Counted from the first letter of the stretch, positions 1 to 10,134 are shown. The stretch is DNA of 64,000 nucleotides from DSSB01 sp046346845 (GCA_046346845.1 JAXMHH010000002.1:496001-560000); one strand, 5' to 3'. The notes: generated by a model not told the origin, from the letters alone. Translations and numbers: made by a program.

Positions 1-163
1 ATGGCTAATACTTGGTATTTCATGATTTTCCTCCTGACATTCGATTCCCAAACGCCGCGCGACGAGCCCCGCCGCGCCTTTTGTGATTATCGGAAAATGG
101 GATAGGGCAAGTTACCTTTTTAAATAAAAATCCAGGCTCTGCGTCTATCTTGAGGCTAACTAA

Positions 164-231
164 CTAATTTTTCTAGATAAAAATTAGAGGGGCCCCCGGG
201 GCCGGCGCCTGGGTCCGGTCCGGGGCCCGGT
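164..231 (-). terminator. Inverted repeats, candidate terminator after the terpene synthase gene
   Basis: A perfect 9-base inverted repeat (CTAATTTTT at 164-172, AAAAATTAG at 179-187) adjoins a GC-rich self-complementary stretch at about 192-231 in which GGGCCCC-type and CCGGGGCCC-type arms can pair. Read on the minus strand, the GC-rich stem comes first and is followed by a TAATTTTTAT tract, as in an intrinsic terminator. It lies 42-110 bases past the terpene synthase stop. I see no gene in 1-272. Confidence 0.45.
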
Positions 232-272
232 TGGGGATAGCAGGACGCTGGGCCCCCGCGGAGACGGGCTGC

Positions 273-1340
273 TTAAAACTCCCGAATGCGGATCCTCAAT
301 TGCCGCCCGGGACCCGTCTGGTGGACGGAGTTGTAACGCGGGGCCATGGCGTGCCAGCGGGCAAAGCCGTACATGTTATGGCGAAGCCCTTGGATCCAGC
401 CCCGCAGCTGGGTTTCCTGGGGGTAGCGCTCGAGGAGTCTCTCCTCCAAGATTCCGATTTGCCGAACCCGGGCGTTGTGCAGGTCGGCGACCCAGCGAAA
501 GGCGTCCTCGGGGCTGAGCTTGAATTCCTGCGCCATGCAGGCGACGAGGTTGCACCAACGCTGGCGCTGGTCCTTCGTGTAACCGAACATGTCGTTGACG
601 ATGGCGACGATCTCGGAGGAATGCCACTCCAGGGCCTTTAGCTCGGGGTCCTCGCGCAGGTCCGGCGGCACTTCCCAGCCCATCTGGTACTCCACAAAGT
701 CCAGGTTGGGGAGCTGGCCCACGGTGAGGATCCTGCGCTCCAGCTGGTTGGCGGCATTGGGATAGCTGCCCGTCTCGCGGAAGCGCTTGGCCGTCTCGCT
801 CTCCTCGCGCACCGCCGCGACCCACTCGGCGTAACGGCGGGCGTGAAATTCCATCCAGTCCCGGCTCATGACCCGACCGTAGGCCTGGCCTAACTCCCAC
901 CAACAGCGGAGATGGCAGTCACCCTCCGGACAGGTGTCGGGACGCCCGGCGATGGCCGCGAACAGTTTTTCTTGTTGGCCGTCATCGCCTTCCTCGATGA
1001 GGTCGTCATAGAAGATCCAGAGGCTCAGGAACTTGGTCAACACCTCCGCCCGTTCGACCGGGGCGCTGGGAAAGGCCCAGTTGGCGTATTCGGCCACCGC
1101 CAATTTGCGGAATTTCTCCGCGCCCGCCTCGTCGTGGATCACGCCATGCTCGCGGAACCACAGCTCGGTCCGGCGCTCCATCTCCCGGGCCAGGGGGTTC
1201 ATGGCGACGACCCAGGTCGAGGGATAGCGCAGGCTCACCTCGCTGGTACTATTTGTACGTTTTTGTGGGCTTTTTTTAAAGAAAGCAGGGACTTGCCTTG
1301 GACGCAAGGATGCCTGGCCCAAGCTGGAACTGCGGCTCAT
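273..1340 (-). CDS. Class I terpene synthase (terpene cyclase family)
   Basis: Predicted to ionise and cyclise a prenyl diphosphate, most likely farnesyl diphosphate, to a sesquiterpene; the product cannot be read from sequence. The 355-aa length fits bacterial terpene synthases. Visible motifs: the Asp-rich metal site DDLIEE at residues 112-117, the arginine region RRILTVG at 202-208 that matches the pyrophosphate-sensor segment, a second metal site NDMFGYTKD at 249-257, and a terminal RY pair at 335-336. The second site departs from the usual ND-x-x-S-x-x-x-E: the serine is Gly and the last Glu is Asp, both of which occur in natural variants. The start at 1340 is backed by a GAGGAGG ribosome site 4-10 bases upstream; the first 45 residues are probably a poorly ordered extension. 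No P450 or other tailoring enzyme lies beside it, so it looks like a stand-alone volatile-terpene gene. Confidence 0.85.
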   Translation of the reverse strand: MSRSSSLGQASLRPRQVPAFFKKSPQKRTNSTSEVSLRYPSTWVVAMNPLAREMERRTELWFREHGVIHDEAGAEKFRKLAVAEYANWAFPSAPVERAEVLTKFLSLWIFYDDLIEEGDDGQQEKLFAAIAGRPDTCPEGDCHLRCWWELGQAYGRVMSRDWMEFHARRYAEWVAAVREESETAKRFRETGSYPNAANQLERRILTVGQLPNLDFVEYQMGWEVPPDLREDPELKALEWHSSEIVAIVNDMFGYTKDQRQRWCNLVACMAQEFKLSPEDAFRWVADLHNARVRQIGILEERLLERYPQETQLRGWIQGLRHNMYGFARWHAMAPRYNSVHQTGPGRQLRIRIREF

Positions 1341-1450
1341 GATCTCCTCCTCGAATTCTCTCTCCAGCCTTACCCGGCAGCCTTGGTATTCTGCCTAGGA
1401 GGAATTCTAGAACCACTGGTACAGATTTGACGACAAAAAAATGTACTTAT

Positions 1451-2353
1451 TTAAAAAAAGAAGGTTTGCAGGTCTTCCGCCACTTCCGGGTGGGGAAAGA
1501 CCTTGTCCGCCTCCTCGAGGAGGACGCGGGGGTCGAGATAGCGTTGGCTGATATGGGTGAGCACGAGGCGCCGCGCTCCGGCCTCGCGGGCCGCGTGGGC
1601 GGCGTCGGCGGCGGTGGAGTGGCCCCATTGGTGGGCCTCGGCCTCGAATTCCCGGTGGAAGGTCGCCTCGTGCACCAGGAGATCCACGCCTCCCGCCAGC
1701 TCCACGAGTTCAGGAGCGGGGCCCGTATCCAGGCCATAGGCCATGCTGCGGCCGGGCCGGGCCGGCCCCACCACGGCCTCGGGGGTGATGACGCGTCCGT
1801 CCGCCAAGCGAACCGCGCGGCCTCGTACCAAGTCCATCCGTTCAGGGCCCTCGGGGATCCCCAAGGCCTTCGCCTTGGCCTCGTCGAAGAGGCCGGGCCG
1901 AGGCCGTTCGCGAAAGGCGTAACCCCAGCAAGGGATAATGTGCCGCAGCGGGGCGGTGAATACTTGATAGCGGTCGGTCTCGAAGACCGGCCCCGGCGCC
2001 TCGATCTCATGGACCTCCAGGGGGTAGTTGATCCACAGGCTGTGGCTCTCTTGGTGGATGCGCAGGTACTCTTGCAGGCCCTTCGGTCCGAATACCCGGA
2101 GCGGCTCCTGCCGCTCTGCCAGGCTCATGGTGCCGAGCAGCCCCGGCAGGCCGAAGACGTGATCGCCGTGCAGGTGGCCGATGAAGATCGCGGTCATCTT
2201 GCCCCATTTTAGCGGGGAGCGGATCAGCTGCAATTGGGTGGCTTCGCCGCAGTCGAAGAGGAAGGTCTCGCCCTCGAATTCCAGCGCGGTGGCGCTGGTA
2301 TGGCGCTGCAAAGTGGGACGGCCGGCGCCGGTGCCGAGGGTGATCAGTCGCAT
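1451..2353 (-). CDS. rnz: Ribonuclease Z (tRNA 3'-processing endonuclease)
   Basis: Zinc-dependent endonuclease that removes 3' trailers from tRNA precursors in the cytoplasm. The 300-aa length matches short-form RNase Z (ElaC type). Family motifs appear in order: GTGAGRPT near the N-terminus, DCGEATQ at 34-40, the metal motif HLHGDH at 60-65, GLPG just after, then HEATF, GHST and HISQRY toward the C-terminus, which provide further metal ligands and the phosphate-binding histidine. The start codon overlaps the stop of the upstream gene by one base (TGATG), so the two are probably translationally coupled. The gene ends in a short Phe run just before an A/T-rich stretch at 1430-1460 that has no clear hairpin. 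Confidence 0.95.
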   Translation of the reverse strand: MRLITLGTGAGRPTLQRHTSATALEFEGETFLFDCGEATQLQLIRSPLKWGKMTAIFIGHLHGDHVFGLPGLLGTMSLAERQEPLRVFGPKGLQEYLRIHQESHSLWINYPLEVHEIEAPGPVFETDRYQVFTAPLRHIIPCWGYAFRERPRPGLFDEAKAKALGIPEGPERMDLVRGRAVRLADGRVITPEAVVGPARPGRSMAYGLDTGPAPELVELAGGVDLLVHEATFHREFEAEAHQWGHSTAADAAHAAREAGARRLVLTHISQRYLDPRVLLEEADKVFPHPEVAEDLQTFFF

Positions 2354-2958
2354 CAGCCCCTCTGGATCCGGTTGAGGAATTCGGTGACGGCCTGCTTGGC
2401 ATTGCTGTAGATCGAGCTGCCGTCGCCGACGAACAGCTTTTCGTAATCCAGACCCCGCAACACCGAAAGCCCCTGGCGCGCCCGGACCGGGTCTTTAAAC
2501 TTTTCGTCGGGGAGCATGCTCAAGGAGCCCTCGGGTTTTCCGATCATGGCGTCGCCGACGATCAGGATGCCGTATTTCTTCCAGTAGAAGGCGCACTCGC
2601 CGGGGGTCTTGGCGTCCGGGATGCGGATCGCTTCGAGCTCGCCCTCCAACACTTCCCCGTCGCTGAAGGTGCCGTCGACCGGGATGTCCATCAGGGGCTT
2701 GTCGTCCTCATGGAGGTAGAGGTGGCAGCCCCAACGCCGGCGGTATTCCTCGGAGTTGCGGGTGTGGTGCTTGTTGGTCAGATAGAGGCGGTGGGGTTTC
2801 CCCAAAAACTCGACTTCTTCCAGATCCGCGGGGGACATCGGCGGGGGGTCGATCAATACCGATTTCTTGCCGAACTTCAGGTACAGGCCATTGAAGTCCA
2901 GCTGCTTTTCCTCGTTGTAGACGCTCCAGGTGTAGATGTCTTCGCGGATCTTTTTCAT
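2353..2958 (-). CDS. Metallo-beta-lactamase-fold protein with degenerate metal site
   Basis: A 201-aa protein laid out like a small metallo-beta-lactamase-fold hydrolase: an early strand region (VLIDPPP), a motif-2 position reading LTNKHHTRNSEEY, later GDAMIG and a final VGDGSSI. The classic HxHxDH is reduced to a lone His pair, and the usual late GHG is GDG, so most zinc ligands are missing. It may be catalytically altered or a binding protein rather than a standard hydrolase. Its stop codon overlaps the RNase Z start by one base, so the two form a tight two-gene unit. A divergent gene starts 168 bases upstream. Substrate unknown. Confidence 0.7.
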   Translation of the reverse strand: MKKIREDIYTWSVYNEEKQLDFNGLYLKFGKKSVLIDPPPMSPADLEEVEFLGKPHRLYLTNKHHTRNSEEYRRRWGCHLYLHEDDKPLMDIPVDGTFSDGEVLEGELEAIRIPDAKTPGECAFYWKKYGILIVGDAMIGKPEGSLSMLPDEKFKDPVRARQGLSVLRGLDYEKLFVGDGSSIYSNAKQAVTEFLNRIQRG

Positions 2959-3126
2959 ATCCCCGGATTATGGGGTAGGGGAGGGGATTTCGCAAGCCGG
3001 GCCGATTCGGCTATTCTTAAAATTTCCAATTTGGAGCCCGGCCACCTCCCTTGGGCCAGGAAGGCCTCGAATTGCGGGGCGGATGGGTTCCGATTCTTTG
3101 GCAAGGATCCTGCATTTCTTTCCGGC

Positions 3127-4110
3127 ATGATCGAGCGACGGACCATCGCCTCCGACTGCGCCCCGCTTTTCCCCGCCCAAGGCCACCCGGAGATACGGCG
3201 TTTCCCCTGGCCGCTGCGCAAGAGCTGCGGCGACCGCTATTTGGGAGTCGACGGGGTGCAGGGCTTGGAATTGCGGCTCCGCCTTGGCCTGGGCAGCGTG
3301 CCGGTGCGGCGCGGGTCGCAGTGGATGCGGCGCCAAGGCAGCTACCGCTTGGCCCAATTTTTCCTGCCGACCCTGAAGGCCCCGCCGCCCGGCCTGGAGT
3401 TCTTGCTCGAGACCCTGCGGGGGCTGGGGGACGATGCGAAGCTGCGGGTGATTTTCGAAGGCCGGGTGCGGCGCGGGTCGGTGGCCTATTATCGGGAACG
3501 GCGCCATGCCGGAGAGGTCCACCTCTTGGACACCCTTTCCGATTCCAAGGGGGGCCGAACCCCCGACGGCCTCTTGGATCAATCGACCCTCTACCATGAG
3601 GTCGGTCATCACCTGATGCGCCGGCTCTATGGGGGGAAATTTCCGGATTACCGCGGTCACCCCGGTCACGACTTTCGAGTTCGGTCTTATGCGGAGGCCC
3701 GGACCCATCCCGGGGCCGCCTGGGCCGAAGGTTTCGCCGGCGCTATCGCCAATTTGGATTTCCGTTCCAGGAAGGGGATCCACGGCCCCCAGGATTTGGC
3801 CGAGGACTGGCCGCTGCGCGACCGGGATACCCGGCTCTCCAATGAATTCGTGATCGCCGCCATCCTGACCGATTACGTGAAGAGCGAGCTCCCCCAGGCG
3901 GACGGAAGCTTGCGGATTGGCCTGGACGAGGCCGCTTTCGCCCGCCTGCGGAAGATCTTCGCCGTGATGCGGGCGTCGGGCCTGCATCAAGACTTCGCCG
4001 CCTTCCTCGGCGACTTTCAGCGGCGCTACCCTGGGGAAGGCCCGCGGCTGCTGCCGATCCTGCGGCGTTACGGGATGGCGGACTTCGCGTCTAGGCAAGC
4101 CGGCGGCTAG
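3127..4110 (+). CDS. Putative zinc metallopeptidase-like protein (HExxH)
   Basis: A 327-aa protein with a zincin signature HEVGHH at residues 157-162 and, about 40 residues later, AWAEGFAG with Glu201 well placed as the third zinc ligand. This is the layout of gluzincin-type peptidases, although no family can be named with confidence. There is no signal peptide or membrane segment, so cytoplasmic action is implied unless the start is wrong. I chose the ATG at 3127 because the open frame upstream runs back through the divergent gene; the ribosome site is weak (AAGGA about 20 bases upstream), so the start is uncertain. It converges on mgtE, and the two stop codons share the CTAG at 4107-4110. 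Confidence 0.65.
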   Translation: MIERRTIASDCAPLFPAQGHPEIRRFPWPLRKSCGDRYLGVDGVQGLELRLRLGLGSVPVRRGSQWMRRQGSYRLAQFFLPTLKAPPPGLEFLLETLRGLGDDAKLRVIFEGRVRRGSVAYYRERRHAGEVHLLDTLSDSKGGRTPDGLLDQSTLYHEVGHHLMRRLYGGKFPDYRGHPGHDFRVRSYAEARTHPGAAWAEGFAGAIANLDFRSRKGIHGPQDLAEDWPLRDRDTRLSNEFVIAAILTDYVKSELPQADGSLRIGLDEAAFARLRKIFAVMRASGLHQDFAAFLGDFQRRYPGEGPRLLPILRRYGMADFASRQAGG

Positions 4111-5477
4111 GTGAGGTAGTGGAGAAACAGGGTCGCAAAACCTAGAAAGCTGAAAAAGCCTGTTACGTCGGTGAAGGTGGTGACGATCACCCCGCTGGCC
4201 AGGGCGGGATCGACCTTCGCCCATTTCAGGAGGAGGGGGATGGAGGTGCCGGCTAGGGCGGCCATGAACATGTTGCAGATCATCGCCATGCCGAGGACCA
4301 CTCCCAGCATGGGATTTCCTTTGTAGAAAAAGGCGAGAGTGGCCATCAAGGTGCCCAGCAAGACCCCGTTGGTGATGCCCGCGAGCACTTCCTTGAGCAG
4401 CACGCGCTTGGCGTTGGAAAAAGTCAATTCGCCCAGCGCGATGCCTCGGGTGATGACGGTGAGCGATTGGGTGCCAGCGTTGCCGCCCATCCCCGCGACG
4501 ATCGGCATGAAGACCGCCAAGGCGACCACCTTTTGGATGGTGCCCTGAAAGAGGCTCACCACCGAAGCGGCCAGGATGGCCGTGAGCAGATTGAAGCTCA
4601 GCCAGGGCAGGCGCAGGCGAATGGAGCGCAGCGGGCTGTCGTCGACGTGCTCCTCCTTGTCGACGCCGGCCAGGCGGTACATGTCCTCGCTGGCCTCCTC
4701 TTGGATGACGTCGACGATGTCGTCGACCAGGATGCGGCCGAGCAATTTCCCTTGTGGGTCGACGACCGGCAGGCTGATGAAGTCGTATTTCCGGAACAGC
4801 TCGGCGACCTGCTCCTGGTCCATGTCGACCAGGGCCGAGATCACGTCGCGTTCCATCACCTCCGAGACCTTCTTGCCCGCCTCCTCGAGGATCAGCATGC
4901 GCAGCGGCACCATGCCGATCAGGATGCCCTGCTCGTTGACCACGTAGAGGTTGATGATGTCGCCGACCTTCGAGTACTTCTCCCGGATCAGGTGGATGGC
5001 CTGCCCCAGGGTCGCGTCGGGGCTGACCGCGACCAGTTCGGTCTGCATCAGGCCGCCCGCGGTGTCGCGGGGGTAGCTGAGGAGCTGCCGGACCTCTTCC
5101 GATTCCTTCTTCGGCAGCGATTCGAGGATCTCCTCGGCCTCTTCCTTGGGCATCTCCTCGAGGATGTCGGTGACGTCGTCGCTGTCCATGTGCAGGACGA
5201 TCTTGGTCAGCGTCTCCTCGGGGATGGCCTCGAGGACCTCGGGCTTGTGGTAGGTCTCGACGAGCGAAAGCACCTCGGCGGCCCGCTCCTCGCTGAGCAG
5301 GGCCATGATGCGAGCGCGGTCTTCCTCGTCGAGCCGTTCGACGATGTCGGCGATGTCGGCGGGATGCAGCTCGTCCAGGAATTGCCGGATCTCTTCGTCG
5401 GTCGACTGCTTGAGAAAATCCTCGAACTCGCCGAATTCTTTCTCGATCAATTGTAGAAAAAAGGAACGAGGGATCAT
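4107..5477 (-). CDS. mgtE: Magnesium transporter MgtE
   Basis: Inner-membrane Mg2+ channel gated by cytoplasmic Mg2+. The 456-aa protein has the full family layout: an acidic helical N domain (about residues 20-130) with repeated EExxxIL-like segments, a pair of CBS domains (about 135-260), a plug-helix region and then five hydrophobic helices (about 290-456). The pore signature PIVAGMGGNAGTQ is intact, including the conserved Gly-Gly-Asn-Ala-Gly run. The gene is monocistronic, with a convergent neighbour downstream and about 340 bases to hisD upstream. In known family members, control is at the protein level through Mg2+ binding to the N and CBS domains; no Mg2+ riboswitch is evident upstream. 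Confidence 0.96.
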   Translation of the reverse strand: MIPRSFFLQLIEKEFGEFEDFLKQSTDEEIRQFLDELHPADIADIVERLDEEDRARIMALLSEERAAEVLSLVETYHKPEVLEAIPEETLTKIVLHMDSDDVTDILEEMPKEEAEEILESLPKKESEEVRQLLSYPRDTAGGLMQTELVAVSPDATLGQAIHLIREKYSKVGDIINLYVVNEQGILIGMVPLRMLILEEAGKKVSEVMERDVISALVDMDQEQVAELFRKYDFISLPVVDPQGKLLGRILVDDIVDVIQEEASEDMYRLAGVDKEEHVDDSPLRSIRLRLPWLSFNLLTAILAASVVSLFQGTIQKVVALAVFMPIVAGMGGNAGTQSLTVITRGIALGELTFSNAKRVLLKEVLAGITNGVLLGTLMATLAFFYKGNPMLGVVLGMAMICNMFMAALAGTSIPLLLKWAKVDPALASGVIVTTFTDVTGFFSFLGFATLFLHYLT

Positions 5478-5599
5478 GGCATGGGGGATTTTAGTTGGAT
5501 TACGTCCATTTTATCTTTTTCACGAAGCGAATCTTCCTTAAGGAGGATCAGGGCTTCCTTGGAAAGATAGGGGATCCTCGCGGATCCAAGGTCACCGCT
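5478..5599. other. Intergenic stretch between mgtE and a possible small ORF
   Basis: A/T-rich near mgtE. It contains a short hairpin of two GGATCC arms (5572-5577 and 5582-5587) around TCGC, without a following T-run. An AAGGAGG sequence at about 5539-5545 on the plus strand is not followed by a convincing gene. Confidence 0.3.
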
Positions 5600-5758
5600 T
5601 CAACGAGCCTTGCCAACAATTCTTCGAATGGGTTTGAGGTTTTTTTCACGGAGGAGGGCTGGTTGAATTTTCTTTATCAATTCATTGAGGGCGAAAAGCC
5701 GTTGCAGGACTTGCGCGGGCTTTTCCCGACCGACTTGTTTTCGGATCTCCTTATTCAT
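5600..5758 (-). CDS. Possible small basic protein (52 aa), doubtful
   Basis: A short ORF downstream of hisD would encode a 52-aa, Lys/Arg-rich, probably helical peptide (begins MNKEIRKQVGREKP, ends RRIVGKAR). For: it fills an otherwise empty gap, its composition looks protein-like, and a possible promoter (TTGTCA, 18-base spacer, TATTCT on the minus strand, 5769-5798) sits just ahead of it. Against: there is no Shine-Dalgarno sequence and no family I recognise. A 98-codon frame on the other strand over the same bases starts with TTG and looks less protein-like. Treat as hypothetical. Confidence 0.3.
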   Translation of the reverse strand: MNKEIRKQVGREKPAQVLQRLFALNELIKKIQPALLREKNLKPIRRIVGKAR

Positions 5759-5817
5759 GGCCCAAAAAAGAATAGTGCAAAACTGGCCTAGTTGACAATG
5801 AAGGAGCCGCAGCGGAG

Positions 5818-7104
5818 CTATTTTTTCATGCGCAGCCGGATGCTCTGCGCGTGCCCCGTCAGGCCTTCCAACTCGGCCAGGCGGATCACCGCGTCGCCGT
5901 ACTTGTTGAGCGCCTTTTGGTCGAAACTGATCAGGCTGCTCTTCTTGAGGAAATCGTAGACTCCAAGCGGTGAGCTGAAGCGCGCGCTGCCCGCGGTGGG
6001 CAGGACGTGGCTGGGGCCGGCGATGTAATCGCCGACCGCCTCGGGCGTCTGGTAGCCGAGGAAGATCGCGCCGGCGTTGTGAATGGAAGGGAGGGCCGCC
6101 TTCGGGTCTTTCAGGGCCAATTGCAGGTGCTCGGGGGCGATCTCGTCGGACAGCTCGGCCGCCTCGGCGATGTTCTTGGCGACGATGATGAAGGCCTTGT
6201 TCTTGATCGAGGTCTCGGCGATCTTTCGGCGGCTGAGGGCGCGCAGCTGGCGCCGGATCTCGCCCTCGACCCGGTGGGCGTAATTCGAATTGAAGGTGAT
6301 CAGGATGGCCGAGGCGTTCTCGTCGTGCTCCGCCTGGCTGAGCAGGTCCGCCGCCACCCAAGCCGGATCGGCGGCCTCATCGGCGATGATCAGGACCTCG
6401 CTGGGGCCCGCGATCATGTCGATGTCGACCAGGCCATAGACCTGGCGCTTGGCCTGGGCCACGTAGGCGTTGCCCGGCCCGACGATCTTGTCGACGCGCT
6501 TGATGACCCCCGTGCCGTAGGCCATGGCGCCGATGGCTTGGGCACCGCCGATCTTGTAGACCGTGTCGACGCCGGCGAGATCGGCGGCGACCAGGACGGC
6601 CGGGTGGCCGTTGCCTTCGACAAAGGGGGTGACCATGATCACCGTCTCGACCCCCGCCACCTTGGCCGGGATGGCGTTCATCAGGACGGAGGAAGGGTAG
6701 GCCGCCTTGCCGCCGGGGACATAGACGCCGACCCGCTTCAGGGGCAGGACGCGCTGGCCGACGGAGATGCCTTCGCCGTTGATCTCGAATCCGGAATACT
6801 TTTGTTTTTCGTGGAAGGCCTTGATGCGCTGGGCGGCCAGCTGCAGGGCCTCGAGGTCGGCCTTGGGCACCGCCTTGTAGGCCTTCTTGAGGTCGGCCTT
6901 GGGCACCGCGAACTTGGTGGGCTCTAGGTCGAAGCGGTCAAATTTTTGGGTGTATTTTTGTACAGCTTTGTCGCCGCGCAGCTTGACTTCTTCGAGGATG
7001 GAATCGACCTCGCGAGCGACCTCTTTGGTGAGGTCTTCGCCGCGCTTGAGGATTTTTTCGAATTCGTAGCGGAAATTCCGGTCCGAGGAGCGCAAAGTCT
7101 TCAT
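5818..7104 (-). CDS. hisD: Histidinol dehydrogenase
   Basis: Zinc enzyme that carries out the last two steps of histidine synthesis, oxidising L-histidinol with two NAD+ to L-histidine in the cytoplasm. The 428-aa length is typical. Zinc ligands are all present: Gln257 and His260 in SQAEHDENA, Asp359 in GDYIAGPSH and His418 in GHAQS, matching the E. coli positions to within two residues. The PEHLQL motif with the catalytic Glu-His pair is also intact. It follows murA with a six-base gap, so the two are co-transcribed. The murA-hisD pairing recurs in deltaproteobacterial genomes, and no other his gene is in the window. Confidence 0.96.
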   Translation of the reverse strand: MKTLRSSDRNFRYEFEKILKRGEDLTKEVAREVDSILEEVKLRGDKAVQKYTQKFDRFDLEPTKFAVPKADLKKAYKAVPKADLEALQLAAQRIKAFHEKQKYSGFEINGEGISVGQRVLPLKRVGVYVPGGKAAYPSSVLMNAIPAKVAGVETVIMVTPFVEGNGHPAVLVAADLAGVDTVYKIGGAQAIGAMAYGTGVIKRVDKIVGPGNAYVAQAKRQVYGLVDIDMIAGPSEVLIIADEAADPAWVAADLLSQAEHDENASAILITFNSNYAHRVEGEIRRQLRALSRRKIAETSIKNKAFIIVAKNIAEAAELSDEIAPEHLQLALKDPKAALPSIHNAGAIFLGYQTPEAVGDYIAGPSHVLPTAGSARFSSPLGVYDFLKKSSLISFDQKALNKYGDAVIRLAELEGLTGHAQSIRLRMKK

Positions 7105-7110
7105 AAGCGG

Positions 7111-8370
<1,260 letters not shown>

Positions 8371-8424
8371 AGGCTGGAGCGGCTTTTAGGTCCATCCGGG
8401 GCAAAATGCAAGGGGCGGCGTGGC

Positions 8425-9213
8425 TCAGGCGGGTTTTTCCGCCAGGACGATGGCGGCCTGAAAGCAGTCGTCGAAAGGGAAGATCGGCTTGGTAATATCC
8501 CGGTACATGCCAAGCTGCTCCTGGCTCATGTGCTTCAGGAAGATGGGATCGGCCAGCCAGCCGGAATGCATGGCGAAGTGGTAAAAATGGTCGAAATCCT
8601 CGAAGCGCACCGGCTTGCGGAACACCCGGCCCTCGGCGACGGCGAAGCCCGCCTCGCGCAGGTCGTTCTCCAGCTCCTGGAGGTCTTCGGGGATCAGGAA
8701 CTGGGCCTTGATCACCTCGGCCGGGAGGAACTGCTTACCCAGTTCCTGCAAGGCCGCGAAGGATTCGTGGGTGCTGCTGGCCACCGAGAAAAGTCCGCTG
8801 GGCTTCATGCAACGGAAGGCCTCGGCGATGACGCGCTTGCGGTCGATGTAGTTGAGCACGAAGTGCACGGTGATGAGCTCCATGGTCGCGCGCCCGATGT
8901 GCCGTCCGAAATGGTTGGCGTCCTCGTGGAAGACCCGTACGGAGCGGCCGCGCTCGGCGAACTTCCGCTGGGCCACCTCGATCATCTTCTGGGAAAGCTC
9001 GACGCCGTGGCAGGCGGCCTGGGGAAAGGCCTCGGCCAGTTTCAACAGCCATTCGCCGGTGCCCATCCCGAGGTCGAGGATGGTCGCCGGCGTCTTGCGG
9101 CCTCGCTCGCGCAGCTGGCTCAAGGCCTGGTCGCGGGCGTCTTGGTAGATCTGAAAATAGTCCTCGTCGAAATGATCGGCGACGAATTGGTCGTAGATTT
9201 GAGCGATGTCCAT
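8425..9213 (-). CDS. Class I SAM-dependent methyltransferase, substrate unknown
   Basis: A 262-aa Rossmann-fold methyltransferase. Motif I reads ILDLGMGTGEW at residues 45-55, followed by an acidic ribose-binding position (GVELSQKMIEVA) and a motif II/III region around HEDANHFG and LITVHFVLNYID. The order resembles the Methyltransf_11/25 families, which act on small molecules, lipids or quinone precursors; no feature fixes the substrate. It lies between prmC and murA, an unusual insertion in the otherwise common prmC-murA order. Spacings of about 45-55 bases allow one transcript. Confidence 0.8.
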   Translation of the reverse strand: MDIAQIYDQFVADHFDEDYFQIYQDARDQALSQLRERGRKTPATILDLGMGTGEWLLKLAEAFPQAACHGVELSQKMIEVAQRKFAERGRSVRVFHEDANHFGRHIGRATMELITVHFVLNYIDRKRVIAEAFRCMKPSGLFSVASSTHESFAALQELGKQFLPAEVIKAQFLIPEDLQELENDLREAGFAVAEGRVFRKPVRFEDFDHFYHFAMHSGWLADPIFLKHMSQEQLGMYRDITKPIFPFDDCFQAAIVLAEKPA

Positions 9214-9258
9214 GGGAGCCTAGGGCCTAGGCCGCCGCACTGTAGCCCAGCCGGGAAT

Positions 9259-10134
9259 TCAGTGCAAATGTCTTCCCAGCTCGAGCCGGCGCGGCCTCCC
9301 GGAAAGGTCGGGCAGGACGCGGGCCTGCAGCTCCGTACAGAATCGCTGGGCCATGGCCAAGAGGGCGGGGCCCTGCTCCATGCCGATTTCCAGCAGGGCC
9401 AGTCCCTCCGGCGCGAGGCGCGGGGGGATCTGGGGCAGGAGCGCTGCGAAGTGCTCTAGGCCCTCCGGCCCCGGCACCAGGGCCGCCTTGGGTTCGTGGT
9501 CGCGGACCTCGGGGGCCAGGCCCTGCCATTCGGATTCCGAGACATAGGGCAGGTTGGCGCAGATCAGGTCGAAAGGCCCCTGGGCCCATTCGGGCCAGGG
9601 CTGGCACAGGTCATGGAACTGGAACTCGGCCCGGGCGGCGACGCCGTGGGCGGCGGCATTCCGGCGGGCGACCTCCAGCGCGGCGGGGGAGACGTCGAAG
9701 CCCAGGCCCCGCGCCGTGGGCAGGGCGTGCAAGAGGGAGATCAGGATGCAGCCGGAACCGGTGGCGACGTCCAGGATCCTGGACGCGGCGATCTGCCTTT
9801 CTTGAAGGAAGGCCAGGCCTCGTTCGACCAGCTCTTCGGTCTCGGGTCGTGGAATCAAGGTGGCGGGCGTGACCTCGAAGCGCAGCGAGAAGAACTCCCG
9901 TTCGCCGAGGATGTAGGCGAGGGGTTCGCGGGCGGCGCGGCGCTGGACCAGGGTCTTGAAGGCGGCCAGTTCCGCTTCGTTCAGGGGCCGGTCGAACTGC
10001 ACGTAGAGTTGGACGCGGCCCAGGCCCAAGGCCCGCCCCAACAGGAGCTCCGCGTTGAGGCGAGGGGCGTCCACGCCCTTCTTTTGGAAGAATTCCGTGG
10101 ACCAATCGAGGATTTTTTTGATGTCCCAATCCAT
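9259..10134 (-). CDS. prmC: Peptide chain release factor N5-glutamine methyltransferase
   Basis: Methylates the Gln of the GGQ motif of release factors RF1/RF2, which raises termination efficiency. The 291-aa length is typical. It has the helical N-terminal substrate-binding domain, the PRPETEELV stretch, SAM motif DVATGSGCI, the acidic FDVSPAALEVA segment, and the active-site tetrapeptide as NLPY (residues NLPYVSESE) rather than the common NPPY; Leu at this place is seen in real homologues. It is the first recognisable member of the prmC-methyltransferase-murA-hisD run. prfA, its usual partner, is not upstream here; a VWA-protein gene ends 33 bases before it. Confidence 0.92.
   Translation of the reverse strand: MDWDIKKILDWSTEFFQKKGVDAPRLNAELLLGRALGLGRVQLYVQFDRPLNEAELAAFKTLVQRRAAREPLAYILGEREFFSLRFEVTPATLIPRPETEELVERGLAFLQERQIAASRILDVATGSGCILISLLHALPTARGLGFDVSPAALEVARRNAAAHGVAARAEFQFHDLCQPWPEWAQGPFDLICANLPYVSESEWQGLAPEVRDHEPKAALVPGPEGLEHFAALLPQIPPRLAPEGLALLEIGMEQGPALLAMAQRFCTELQARVLPDLSGRPRRLELGRHLH

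Noticed and set aside
5495..5791. 98-codon plus-strand frame in the mgtE-hisD gap
   Set aside because: TTG start without ribosome site; the opposite strand is the slightly better candidate.
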